Shown here in pieces: positions 46,512-57,811 of a stretch of 64,000 nucleotides of DNA. The notes beneath the pieces were generated by a model, which was not told the DNA's origin, searched no databases, and saw only the letters and a program-made list of their open reading frames with translations. This DNA is from Cunninghamia lanceolata (Eukaryota > Streptophyta > Pinopsida > Cupressales > Cupressaceae). The DNA is taken from the NCBI GenBank assembly GCA_027924645.1, contig BSBN01001752.1, positions 14,306,001 through 14,370,000 on the forward strand, written 5' to 3'. Each line of letters starts with the position of its first letter. The first letter of the stretch is position 1. Position numbers and translations under genes: made by a program.

Positions 46512-47862
46512 TGACAAGGGGTCATTGTACCTCATCATTTAATCATATTTTAGATGTCAAAATCTAGGGTTATGTCCTCGGCTATCTGCAATTAGGGATT
46601 CTACAGTTACCAGTTTTCTCTAGCTAATTCTAATGGATTTTACTAATTTAAAGAGATTGACCTATCTGCTTACTAAATGAATTCAAAGAATGCTAAAAAC
46701 ATAATTAAACAGGAAATTACTCAAAGCAAATCTATAAACTGCAACATGCATCTATCTATCAAAATCAATAAGTATTCTATAAAGCAAAATTTGAAACAAC
46801 AAAATAGTGGTACTAGCCTTCTACCTTGGTGGTGAGAGTGGGCCCTTGCTCCACACCCTTAGGGATGAAGGCTACATTAAGGAATCAACACAAAAGAATA
46901 AAATCACAACTAAATTTGGTCTAATTCCATTCACTTTGCATTCAGAGAAATATTGATATCCCAGTTGAGATTACAAAAAATTAGAATGATAATAGTCTCT
47001 CCCTTTTTCTGCTACTTCTGTAAGTATATATAAAATGAGTGATGACGTATCACTTATCTTATCTCTAGTTCTTCTATGAGATGACATCCATCTCTTTATT
47101 ATACTAGCTTTCTAACTACGAAAAATAACCATGCAATAAAATAGATTGAGTAGAACAGAAGTCCACTCTGAATCTAAGTTTGAGTCTTAATACATTTGGG
47201 CAACGAGGCCTTGAAAATATGGATATTAAATCAGTTTCATCAGTAACTCATGAAAAAACTTAAAGAGAGATAAAAACTCTGAACACTTAACTAAAGATGG
47301 CCCTTAATCACTCAGGTGATGATTTGAGTAATATGAGGGGTATCACGATCACCACTGAAAGTGCCTGACTGATAACTGTACTAGAAATCTGCTCTATTCT
47401 AAATAGGTGCCAGAAATGTATGTCTCTGTTTGCAACTCCAGAGATATGTCTATAGCTCCGGAGATATAATTGTGGTCTTCTTGCTCAGCTCCAGAGATGC
47501 TCTAGACTTCAATCTAGCTCCGAGGAGGCTCTTCCTCTTTACTTCAAAACTTCTGATGTCATGGTATTCTGGTATTCTCTCCAGAGATCATTTAGGACTA
47601 CCTCTAGAGATGCACAAAATTTCCATCCTGAACATCTACACCTATTGATTCAAAAAGAGAAGTTTTTCTACATATTTCCATCAATTCCATGCACATTAGT
47701 CCTTTGATCAGAAATCATGATCTTAAGTAATTTATCTTCAATTAATCATTATTTAGAACAATCTTGCTAGCCTATTCAGGTGCAGACAAGAAAGATGGGA
47801 TCAGAAAGGAGAAAAAGAGAGGTAAAAAGATGTATTTTATGGGTGCTACTTGGCACTCATCA
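46512..47862 (-). repeat. Athila-like element, 3' LTR
   Basis: In element orientation it starts TGATGAGTGCCAAGTAGCA and ends in CTTGTCA. 1351 bp. It contains a TTTTATATATA box (about 47032-47044) and several CTCCGGAG or CTCCAGAG repeats (about 47436-47620) in U3. Confidence 0.93.
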
Positions 47863-47876
47863 ACCCCCCATACATA
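47863..47876 (-). other. Polypurine tract
   Basis: Minus-strand ATGTATGGGGGGT directly before the 3' LTR, where plus-strand DNA synthesis would be primed. Confidence 0.7.
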
Positions 47877-47900
47877 AGGTTTAGCAGGTCCTCCTGCTTC

Positions 47901-50878
47901 TCACAATCTAGATTTATTCTGGCAGAGTAGCCTGTTAGTCAAGCTGTAGTCTTGTGCATAGGTAGACCAAGTGGTGTGGTTGGTATTACCATTTCCCCTA
48001 TACCGATCAACCTGCTTTAACCAGTCTTGCATTTTCTCATCTTCCATCTGCTTGGCCCAGATAGGGAGTGGTTCAATTATGAGAGGGGCCCTGAAATGCC
48101 CACCTATCCACTCATGTTTATGCTTATCCATCATTTTGAATATTAACCTTGCCTTCCTCATAATTAACCTTAAGTTTGTAGGGGTGACCACCTCTCTCAT
48201 TTTCTGCTCTGAGGTCAAAATATTCCACCTTTTATTTGCTATTGCAAGCACTGGATTAGCTGAACTGTTCATAAAAAGACCAAAATCAATCAAACACTCT
48301 TGCAAATTTTTTAGGTATAATGGCAAAATTTTGTTCTGACTTTCAGGGTGATAGACATATGCCCTGAATTGGATCTCAAAAGCTTGAGGGTTGGGACACT
48401 CTTTTCTGATGAAAAGATTTGTTTCTGTATCCTTCTTAAGGTGAGCCTCCATTCTCTCATTCCAAATCTGATGATTCCTCATCATTGACATGAATGCTTT
48501 GAGCTGGCAATCTCCTACAAAATAATTAAGAAGGAATGTCATATCATCAACATAGAATCCATGCAGATATAATTCACATAGAAAATTTTTGTCTTCATCA
48601 GAGCTCCTTGTATAAGCTTCCATGAACCCCTATGTTGTTTCTGTGTTCTCAGGTAGATCAAACAGAACCGAAGATGACTTTCTTTGTAGGAACCTTTCTT
48701 GTAAAAACATTACATAACTGGTACTTGGAGGTCTGCAAGATAAAATCTCAGAAGAAATGGATGCTATCTGAATGACTCTTTCCTCCAAGGTTTCCACTCT
48801 TTTTGTCATGGTAGTAACTGCCCTCTATAGTTGCAGCATAGGCTTAGAAGCCTCATATTCTCTACATCTCCTTTCCCAATAAAATAGGGACTTATGAATA
48901 TCAATGGGGATTGGACCCACACATTGATCTGTTTGTACCTCCTGTTCACTGGTTGCCCTTGGGCTAGCCAACTCTTGAATATACTCCTCTTGATCATCTA
49001 TTTTGTTGTTGGCCCAAGTTAATTGTTTATCTTGGATCTGTACTCTCTCAATTAATGATGTAATTACTATGAGACCATTGTCTCTAGCCTTGGTAAGATC
49101 AGAGATATTTTGTACTACCTCTATCTCCTTTTCCTTCATGATTTTCACTGTCTCTATCTTCTGGGCTTCCAGTTCTGCTTCCCTCTCTTGAATTATTTGG
49201 TCTTTACTCTAGAGCTCTGTTTGCAATTTTTCAATTATTTTTTTTTGTTCCATCTCTATTTCCATTCTGACCTTCTTGAGGTCAGTGATAATCTAATTTT
49301 CCCCCAAAGTAATCTTTTTAGATTATCAATTTCTTCCAATAGTTGCTGCTCTTTTGAAATCTCAATATCCTCTTGATCAGAGGGATGAGAGAAAGTTCAT
49401 GTTTCTTCTTCTGTTTGCTGCACATCAAGGTCTTCCATAGCCATTTGTCCTACACTGTCAGCTGCACCCAGCTCCATTTCATCTTTTCTTGTAGCCTCCC
49501 TATCTTGAGTTTCTTCTAGGGTTTCCTCTATTTGTGCTGGAACTGATGAAAGCCCAGCTTTCTCCTCAGAAGTTCTGAAACCCAGAAGTACTTTAGCTAG
49601 GAGAGCAGTCTCTTTCTCAGTTTGGAAGAGCTGCCTTCTTCTTTTGCTTCACCATATTATAGGTGGGGCAGGCACCTCCAAAGCAGGTGTCTCATCCTTA
49701 GAATCTAAGGAAATAGTAAAAGTTTGCCTGTGTTCTGTCTCTGAAGCAGGAGATTGTTCTGAAGTTGGACTTGAACCCAGATGGATAGATGGTTCTAGGG
49801 AAACTTCTCTCATTCTTTTCTTTGTCACTAGAGGGATCTCATCAGAATCATGGGATGCTTCTTCAGCCCAATAGTGTCTTCTAGAGTTAGCTTTCTTTGG
49901 GGTTTTCTTTGCTTTGTACCCTAACCTCTTCCCTGTTAGTTCCTTAGGGAAAGATTCCTTGGCCAAAGTCATCTTCCTCCTGGCTGAGCGAGTCATGTAT
50001 GGAGTTTGCTCAAGAGCAAGTTCTTTAATTTCTTTGCCTTTCTTCTTTTTATCAGAAACAGGGGCTGCAGATGAAGTTGCCTCCAATGAGGACTTATTTC
50101 CTTTTTGAACAGTTGTAGAGGAGGTTGAAGGTTCTGTCTCTTCTTCTTGCTAGGTAGAGGAACCCTCAGCCTCTACTTGTGCCCTCTCTGGCTCTCTACC
50201 CTAGGGATTTTATTCAAGAAATGTTTGCCATAATTCTTCCCCATCAGCTTGAGATAGAAAGTGGTGTCTCACTATTAGAAAAATGAGGCCATGATGTTTC
50301 ATAGGACCCTTGTTTCACTGATATTTTTCTACAGTTGCCCTAATGGCAGAGTATAGGAAGTTGGGAATGTTTATGCTGAATTCAGGGTGTCCATTCCTAT
50401 GCCTCAGAAAAATCAACATTTTCATTATTGGTCCTAAAACTAAGGAAAATTGGCCATCACATGTGAAATATTTCATCATCCATATAGCTACAAATTGCCA
50501 AGGGTTTGGAAGTGAGGACCTAAGAATTCCTTTAACCTCATTTTTATTTAAATGCAATTGTATTGCAGTTTCACCTTCAACAGAGAAATTCCTAATCAAA
50601 TCAGCATATAAGGTTTTAAGATGATAGAACCTCTCACCTTGTTCAGGCAACCCAAAAATATGACTGATAGTGGTTGTAGAGAGATTGATTTAAACTCCCC
50701 TTATAGTTGTCTGATTGTCCCTCAGGTTTCTTAGGAACTCATCAACAATATCTTCTTGAAACACCTCAATTTTTTCCATAAATTCCAACCATCCTACATT
50801 CCTCAGAATGTCTACTAAAGCTTCATCCTACAAAAGGCCTGTAGCATTTTCTGGTTCTGATTTCTTCTTAACCCCCAT
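47901..50878 (-). pseudogene. Athila-like third ORF (after integrase)
   Basis: Starts at ATG 50878 (MGVKKKSEPEN). Segment 1 (to 50315): FMEKIEVFQEDIVDEFLRN, ISHIFGLPEQGERFYHL, NPWQFVAIWMMKYF, LGPIMKMLIFLRHRNGH, a compact helical domain like those of plant Athila third ORFs and plant-transposon proteins. Segment 2 (50086-49649): basic/serine-rich, MTRSARRKMTLAKE. Segment 3 (49148-48825): coiled coil. Segment 4 (48623-47901): 240 codons, FLCELYLHGFYVDDM, WNILTSEQKMREVVTP, MQDWLKQVDRYRG. I see no signal peptide or clear membrane span, so an envelope role is not supported. Frames are broken by several stops. Function unknown. Confidence 0.6.
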
Positions 50879-51932
50879 TTCTAAATTCTTTTCCTATTCT
50901 CTGTGCTTACAATCCTTTCTCACTCTGTAGGCTCCAGAGAACTGTTTCAACTGACTCTGTTCTTCAGGGTATGTTACAGTTTAAATGAGGATTATTTTGT
51001 CAATTCACTTAACAGTTTAGGCTGAAGGAGAAAGAACTAAAAATTATTTAGCGTGTTTATGTGATCATAAATGAAGTAGAGTGATGGGACACTCTGTAGG
51101 CATGGTGACAATACAACAAAGATGGCGACATGCATGAATTTGGAAAGGAAAATGATGGCAGGAGGATGTGTCATAATGACGGCACCCAAAAATAGAAAGA
51201 CAAGACAGTTGCTATTTAATGCTTAATTAAGATAAAATTACCTAAACCATTTTTAATGATGAGGCGTGATGTACTTGGCTGAGATACTACAGCGTTGATG
51301 AGACTGGACGCAACATGGCACCTGAGCAACTTTTTGTGGCTTGAGATGACCTCAATCACCTTCATTGTCACGCAACCTGCAATCATTCCTACTGAGTGGT
51401 TCGAGAATCCATGTATCATGGGTGACATTAGCACAGTCTTTGCAAGTACCTATGCAAACAAGAGTAATGATTTCTCATGAAATGTGTGTTGATTTGATTT
51501 TATTTCTGCCATAAAGTAGAGGATGAGTCATGATGACCTCATCAATTGGCGTTTCTACTTTATTTCCTCGAGAGGTGGTTCCTCTCCCACTTATTATGGT
51601 TGTAAATAACTCTTTATTGGTGAAGCGCCAGAGATGCTCCTAGTTTGCGAAGTGCTGGAGGTGCTCCTAAACTGTGAAGTGCTAGAGGTGTGTTTGAGTA
51701 ACTCTCGGCATTTGATCACCTCTATAGCTTGATTATTCTCAACTGGCATGAAGAAGGGAATCGCCATTTGTTGGTTTTCAATTCCCTTGATCGAGAAAGA
51801 CAACCATTTACTAGTTTTCCATCTTCCTCTATTTTTTTTCAGAAGGCTGTCATTTGCTGGTTTTCAACCTTCTTCTTCCTTTTTTTTCAGAAGGCCGCCA
51901 TTTGCTGGTTTTCAACTTTCTTTTTTTTTCGA
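50879..51932 (-). repeat. Spacer between integrase and third ORF, with tandem repeats
   Basis: Two sets are seen. At 51622-51690, three copies of a GAAGTGCTGGAGGTGCTCCTA-like unit (GCGAAGTGCTGG and variants). At 51763-51935, about four copies of GCCATTTGCTGGTTTTCAA separated by CT- and T-rich sequence with TTTTTTTTCAGAAGGC. Otherwise non-coding. Similar variable tandem repeats occur in the long 3' regions of Tat/Athila-type elements. Confidence 0.75.
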
Positions 51933-53160
51933 CTAGTCCAAAACTGTGATAGAGGAGGTATCCCCTGTATCAAAGCATAAATCATTGAGGAACTCTTTTT
52001 TAGTGGATGGCCTTTTATAGAGTCTGATTCGGTGGCCATTCACTAAGAATGTGTCTGTGCTTCCATCAATAGGTTCCAACAGTACTGTTCCATTTTCAAA
52101 AACTTCTTTTATTTGATAAGGACCCATCCAATGAGTTTGTAATTTCCCTTTGAACTCCTTGAATTTAGAATCATAAAGAAGAACCTAATCACCTTGTTGA
52201 AATGTCCTCTTGATGTGTTGGTCATGCCACTGCTCCCTTTGATACTGAACCAGTTCTATTTATTGAATGGCCTTTGTCCGTATTTCATCCAACTCATTGA
52301 GCTGAAGAATTCTATTCTGTTGGGCTATGGACAATGGTAGACCAATATCCAATGCAGTTTTAAGTGTTTGGAGTTCAAATTCTATAGACAGAATAGGTTT
52401 TTTCCCATAAACTAATTCATATGGTGAGAACTTTGTTGTGGATTTCCAAGTGGTATTGTAAGCCCAAACTGCTTTAGGTAATCTGTTAGCCCAATCTTTT
52501 ATGTTCATTGCTACTGTCCTTGTTAGAATATTTTCAAGTTCCCTATTAGTTACCTCTACCTGCCCATTGGCTTGAGGATGGTAAGATGAAGATTTTATGT
52601 GCTTGACCTGATATAAATCTGTGAATGCTCTAATTACCTGTGAAGTAAACTGAGGTCCTCTATCTGAAACTATGGATCTTGGGGCTCCAAACCTCAAGAA
52701 AATCTTATTATAAAGGAAATCAACAACTTTTTCTTCTCGTGCAAATTGCAATGCTTGAACCTCAACCCATTTAGTAACATAGTCTGTGCATACTAGAATA
52801 TACTCCTTGCCTAATGATGGTGGAGAAATTGGTCCCACAAAGTCTAAACGCCACTGCTCAAACGGTTCCATCATGACTTGAGGATGTAGTAACATCTCCT
52901 CGGTGAAGGTTGGTTGTCCCATCCTTTGGCACTGGTCACACTGCTGCACATACTTCTTATTATCCTTATGAAGAGAGGGCCAGTAGTAACCAGCTCCCAG
53001 GATCTTGTGGATAGTTTTGTGTAAAGAGTAATGCCCACCAGATGGTTCATCATGACATGCTCTCAATGAATCAAAAATTTCATCAGTTTTCAAACACTTG
53101 CGTAAAATGAAATCAAGACCACATTTAAACAACAATCCATTTAACCATTTGTAAGATAAG
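51933..53160 (-). CDS. Athila-like integrase, mostly intact
   Basis: A 291-codon open frame from 53135 to 52260. H2C2 domain: HDEPSGGHY and CDQCQRMGQ. Core: WRLDFVGPISP, VSDRGPQFTSQV, then YHPQANGQVEVTNRELENIL, so the D, D and E residues are all present. An AVWAYNTTWKSTTKFSPYELVYG segment follows. After stops it resumes at 52127-51933 with a GPYQIKEVFENGTVLLEP module (chromodomain-like position, but no chromodomain). W in LDFVGP's usual partner WGxD is WRLD here. The frame would be part of Pol; the ATG is only the first Met. Confidence 0.88.
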
Positions 53161-53166
53161 ATTTCC

Positions 53167-53877
53167 TTAACTAAACATTTTTTTATGTTTTGAGGTAAAA
53201 TGGGATGGATACAAGCCTGTAGCTAAAAGATTAGCTATGTCAGCAAACCAAGGTACAGTAGAGGGGATAGAAAAAAGATGTTCATCTGGGAACTTGTCCT
53301 CCATTGGTTGGTTTTCTCCTTCTGTATGCAATATTGACAGAAAATCAGCAACCAAATTAAACTTGCCTAGATTATCAACTATGGTAATATCAAATTCTTG
53401 CAATAGCAATAACCACCTAATGATCCTTGCACCTACAACTGGCTTATTCATTAGGTACTTGATGGCTGCATGATCAGTGTGCACAAATATTTTATATCCA
53501 GCGATATAATGCCTAAATTTTTTTATAGCATAGATGATTGTCAAGAATTCTTTTTCAGTTGTGGTGTAATTTCTTTCTACAGAGGTAAGGTTTTTGTTGA
53601 TGTAATAAATGGCATGCATACTATCTCCTTCTTCCTTTAGTCCTAAAACTGCCCCAATGGACTCATTTAAAGCATCAATTTGTATGTGAAATGGTAAAGT
53701 CCAATTAGGTCCTCTCAAAACTAGTGTGACAGTAAGCTTCTCTCTCAAGGTTTCAAATGCTGATTGACAGTATTCTATCCATAGAAATTCTATGTCTTTG
53801 TTAAGCAGGGTAAACAGGGGGGCAACTATTCTGCTGAAATTTTCTATGAATCTCCTATAGTAGCCTATATGACCCAA
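53167..53877 (-). pseudogene. Athila-like RNase H
   Basis: 236 codons. Begins with the RT thumb end GHIGYYRRFIENFSRI, then IQIDALNESIGAVLG (where DAS is usual; here Asp-Ala-Leu), YTTTEKEFLTIIYAIKKFRHYI, VHTDHAAIKYLMNK and the VADFLS end. The Glu (TEKE) and Asp (HTDH) positions are kept. It would degrade genomic RNA during cDNA synthesis. Confidence 0.85.
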
Positions 53878-54757
53878 AAAACTTCTAACATCTGTCTAAT
53901 TTTTGGGTGAAGGCAACTGTGTGATCACTTCTATCTTGTTTTGATCCACTTTGATCCCATCTATTGAAATGTAGTGTCACAATACAATTCCTTCCTCTAC
54001 CATCATGAAGCACTTTTCATAGCTAAGGGGTAATTGATTTTTTTCACAGTATTTCAGTACTTTCTCAAGGTTTGTGAGAGCTTCTTAAAAATTATCCCTA
54101 TACACAGTAAATTCATCCATAGAGACCTCCATGCATTCATTAGCTAGTTCAGTGAAAATGGCTAAAACAAGTCTTTGAAATGTAGTTGGGGCATTACATA
54201 GTCCAAATGGAAGAACTTTGTAAGCAAAAGTTCCCCAAGAGTAGGTGAAAGTGCTTTTGTCCTAGTCTTCAGGTGCTACTTGAATTTGGTTATATCCACT
54301 GAACCCATCTAGAAAAGAAAAATACTTCCTCCCAACAAGGTTGTCCAGTATTTGGTCAATGAATGGTAAGGGAAAGTAGTCCTTTTTTGTAACTTTGTTT
54401 AGCTCCCTATATTCAATACACACCCTCCATTTCCCATTCTTTTTAGGTACTATGACTAGGGGGGACCCATTGACTGTCTAAGATTGGATATATAAACCCT
54501 GCTTGCAGTAATTTTTCTATTTCAGTCTTAACAATGTCATTTAAAGAAGGATTCAATCTTCTCTCGGGTTGTCTAACAAGTTTAATATCCTCAGTGTATA
54601 TATGATGGGTATAGATCTCAGGAGGTATGCCCTTCATATCTTGGTATTCCCAAGCAAAAGCTGTTGAATGGGAAATTAGAAGTTGGATAAGTTTTTCTTC
54701 CTGATTTACTATTAACTGAGTATTGATATTAAGTGTTTTCTCTGGTAAAACCATGAC
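53878..54757 (-). pseudogene. Athila-like reverse transcriptase, damaged active site
   Basis: Frame 54754-54443 has FAWEYQDMKGIPPEIYTHHI and RRLNPSLNDIVKTEIEKLL, then a break near 54465. In the adjoining frame come KKNGKWRVCIEYRELN, FFSFLDGFSGYNQIQV, LPFGLCNAPTTFQR, and at about 54107-54125 VSMDEFTVY. The family motif is F-M-D-D; here it is S-M-D-E, changing the second catalytic aspartate. Stops near 54264, 54088 and 53900 also break it. Confidence 0.85.
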
Positions 54758-55730
54758 CTATTTTGTGATTTGATCCATAGATGTAGTTAATCCATACACT
54801 GGAGTCATGGTATTGAGGGGGCAAGAATGTGGAAGCAACATGTGGAACATGGCTAAGTCTCTGTAAAAGGTCTCCCCACAAGGAATGATATTTGCTAGGG
54901 TACAATGAGAAGAAGTAAGTTCTCTCGTAGAATCTTGGGCAAACTCCATCACATCCTCATTGATTAGGATGTGGGTAATGTCTTCTGTTGTATCATAGTA
55001 GATTTCTTCTTCCAAATCTCCCACATGTTTCCTAATGGTTACCATAGCTACTGAGGCACTATTGTCATTGTTCTCTAGTTCATCCACCCATACTCTTCCT
55101 GTATAATGTATTGATGGTTTAGCTGGAGGATATGTACAGAGATATTTTCTTCAAATCTATCCCATTAGAAATGACCATATCCGTAGTTTGACAATCAATA
55201 AGTGATGTTTCTGTAGCTAGCCATGGTCTTCCTAAAATCAGTGGATAAGCATTTCTCTGGTTTCTTAGTTCTAATATTAGGAAGTCTACTAGAAATTCCC
55301 ATGATTCTATCACAACTGGTATATCAGTGATTACTCCTTTTGGAATAGCTACTGATTGGTCAGCAAGTTGAAGGATTGTAGTTGTGGATTGGATACCTGA
55401 TAGAGCTAATTTGTCCATTGTATGAATTGTCATCACATTAATTGTTGCTCCCAAATCAACCAAAACATTTGAAATTTCTACCCCTGAGATGAAAACAGTT
55501 ATGACAGGATTTCTAGGGTCTCCATATTTTGGGAGGAGCATTTCTCCCATCACTAGATCTACTACTTTCCCTTCCACCTGTATTGTAGAATGAAAATTTT
55601 TCTTCCTGCCCTGTGTTTTGACACAATGCTGTTTAATGAATTGATTTAGTTCTAGTACATCTCTGATTGCTTGGAGGAGAGAAATTTCAATGTTTAGTTG
55701 TCTGATTTCTTGTAAAAGTTCTAATTCCAA
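54758..55730 (-). pseudogene. Athila-like protease and link to RT
   Basis: 203-codon frame (55730-55119): KYGDPRNPVITVFISGVEIS, then NVLVDLGATINVMT, a TTTILQLADQSVAIPKGVIT segment and LILGRPWLATE. It has the shape of an Athila/Tat retropepsin, but the active-site Asp-Ser-Gly is Asp-Leu-Gly. A linker frame (55087-54758) with EFAQDSTRELTSSHCTLANI leads to RT. Confidence 0.82.
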
Positions 55731-55734
55731 GTTG

Positions 55735-57737
55735 GGTTGGACTTATTTTTGTAAGATCTTTTTCTAGGGGACATGCTATTTGAGTTGTTTTGGGTATGGT
55801 GCTAGTTTTTCCATCTCCGGAGCTTTTATCAGAATTGTGTCTAGGAATGTTCTCCGAAGTCGGTCTTTTAGGAGCAACTCTAGAGTTATCCAGGGATGAT
55901 TCTTTTAGCACTTTTTTGGTAGTAATCTCCTCTAGGAGTTGAGTGGATAAATTTTCAGGTTCCTCATCATTGGTTACTTCAACTGTAGTTGGAGGAGATG
56001 GTCTTGGGAATGCTTTCCCAGAACACAGCTGGAGATTATTTAAATATATAGCATTAATACCAGCCATGTTTTCTTGCTCTGTCATGTAAACAGCTGCTCC
56101 CTGTTTATTTCATGGGTTTGGTATAGGCTGATTTGGTAAGGGTGGTTGGCTAACTGGCTCACTTTTTTATTGACCTTGTGTGTTGGAGGGTCCAGTTAGT
56201 AAAGCTTGTTGTTGAGGTTGGAAACATCTAAGTTGTCCCTGGTATTTTTTTGATTATATCCCTGTTGAGGACCCCATTGAGGTTGCATGTTTTGTGATCC
56301 AAACTGTGGTGGCCACTGTTGATTTTTCCAGTGCTGATTTTGCCAATTTTGGTTTTGCCAATGTTGATTTGGCCAATCTTGTTGTCCCCAAGGAAGATTA
56401 TTCTAAGGCCCATGCCAAGTTGGATTCCATTGATTATTTCCCCAATTAGAACGACCCTTGTAAGAAGGCTGGTTTGGATATTGATTATAAGGGAAATTCC
56501 CAGCCTATTTTTGTCCCACATAGTTCAATTCTTCTTTTATTATGGCATTCTTCTTACTCAACCTTTTCAAGGCTGGGAGTTGACTACATTGACTAGTAGG
56601 ATGTTCCCTGTGACAGATCTGACAAATCTATGATTTGTCTAAAGGGCATTCTCTCAACAGATGATTATTTTTACACCTAGGACAATAGATGGAGAGTGGT
56701 TTAGTTGTTCTATTTTGATCAATTATTCTAGTTTTTTCCTGAATCCCATCCAATGTGGTATTTAATTGGACCAAAATATCTGTTTTTAGATTTGCGATCT
56801 CTTCCATTAACTATCCTATTTCATTCTTCCCTTTGAAAGTTTTGGATGATCTCACTCCATCTTGGGTTCTAGAATAGTTCTTGCAGAGTTCTTCTATAGC
56901 ATGTATATCCATTTTGTTGATATTTCATTTTCCCATTAGATCCAGTGTCTATTTTGATTCTTTATCCAATCCTTTTACAAATAGGGTTCTAGCCAAAGAG
57001 TGATTTACTGGGTTGCCGTACCTTCTCAAGGCAAAGTTAAACCTGTCCACATAGTCCTCTAAGGTTTCTTCCTCTCCTTGTCTAATTTTAAACAATTCCT
57101 CATTTTTATTACTGACTCTATAGTAATCTTGGTACTTTCCTAACAACTCTGTTTCCATATGATCCCAAGAATGAATAGAGTTCTGGGGTAAACCCATAAA
57201 CCATCTCATCGCAGAATCTTTCAGGGTTGAAGGGAATAGTTTGAGCTTTTGGTTATCTAATCCATAATCATAATTTTGGCATACTACTTAGAATTCAAAT
57301 AGAAACTGATCTGGTTCCTCAGAAGAAAGACCTCTAAAATTTGGCAAGTGTGCTGGTGAGATATTTTTAATAGGAGCATTGTCTCCAACAACCAGAACAA
57401 TGGGAGATGAGAAGGTTCTTGGAGCCTAATTTTCCTCCTCTTCATGATTATCATTATTATCATCCATGTTTAGTACTGATTCTTCTCCCTGAGGTTCTAG
57501 GAAATTAGGTTCTATCAAAGGATCTGCCTGAAACTTTTGTTGTAATTCTTGGATATAATCAACGAGTGGAAGATTTGGAGGATCTAAGGGATTATTGATT
57601 TGAGGTATAGCTTCCAAGGTAGGTTCTAGGTTTCTTTCTTCAACAAGATCTTGTGCCACCCCACTGTGCTCTCCTATAGCTTGTTGATGGGGTGTCTATT
57701 TTATGTATCTTCCTTTTGAATCTCTAGCTCTAACCAT
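55735..57737 (-). pseudogene. Athila-like gag
   Basis: ATG at 57737 opens MVRARDSKGRYIK, then a TAG in place of a likely Gln. Proline/acidic N-terminus, then the gag core (LPNFRGLSSEEPDQFLFEF, LKLFPSTLKDSAMRWFMGLP, METELLGKY, GEEETLEDYVDRFNFALRRY, TLFVKGL). Two knuckles at about 56690-56590 (CPRCKNNHLLREC and CQICHREHPTSQC). An Asn/Gly/Ile-rich region follows, with a repeated minus-strand unit at 56300-56400, then a serine/lysine-rich stretch to the protease. Several TAG/TAA stops stand where Gln is expected. Confidence 0.82.
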
Positions 57738-57790
57738 ACAGATCTAACCTAAAAATTGTTTAGCTAAGTTTCCCTAATTAAAACAATTAT

Positions 57791-57807
57791 CCCTGGTAAC
57801 GGTGCCA
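57791..57807 (-). other. Athila-type primer-binding site
   Basis: Minus-strand TGGCACCGTTACCAGGG, four bases inside the 5' LTR. It closely resembles the TGGCGCCGTTGCCGGGG site typical of Athila-group elements. Confidence 0.85.
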
Positions 57808-57811
57808 AAAA

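Noticed and set aside
51729..51980. Plus-strand open frames rich in phenylalanine
   Set aside because: Translation of the T-rich tandem repeats on the strand opposite the Athila-like element.
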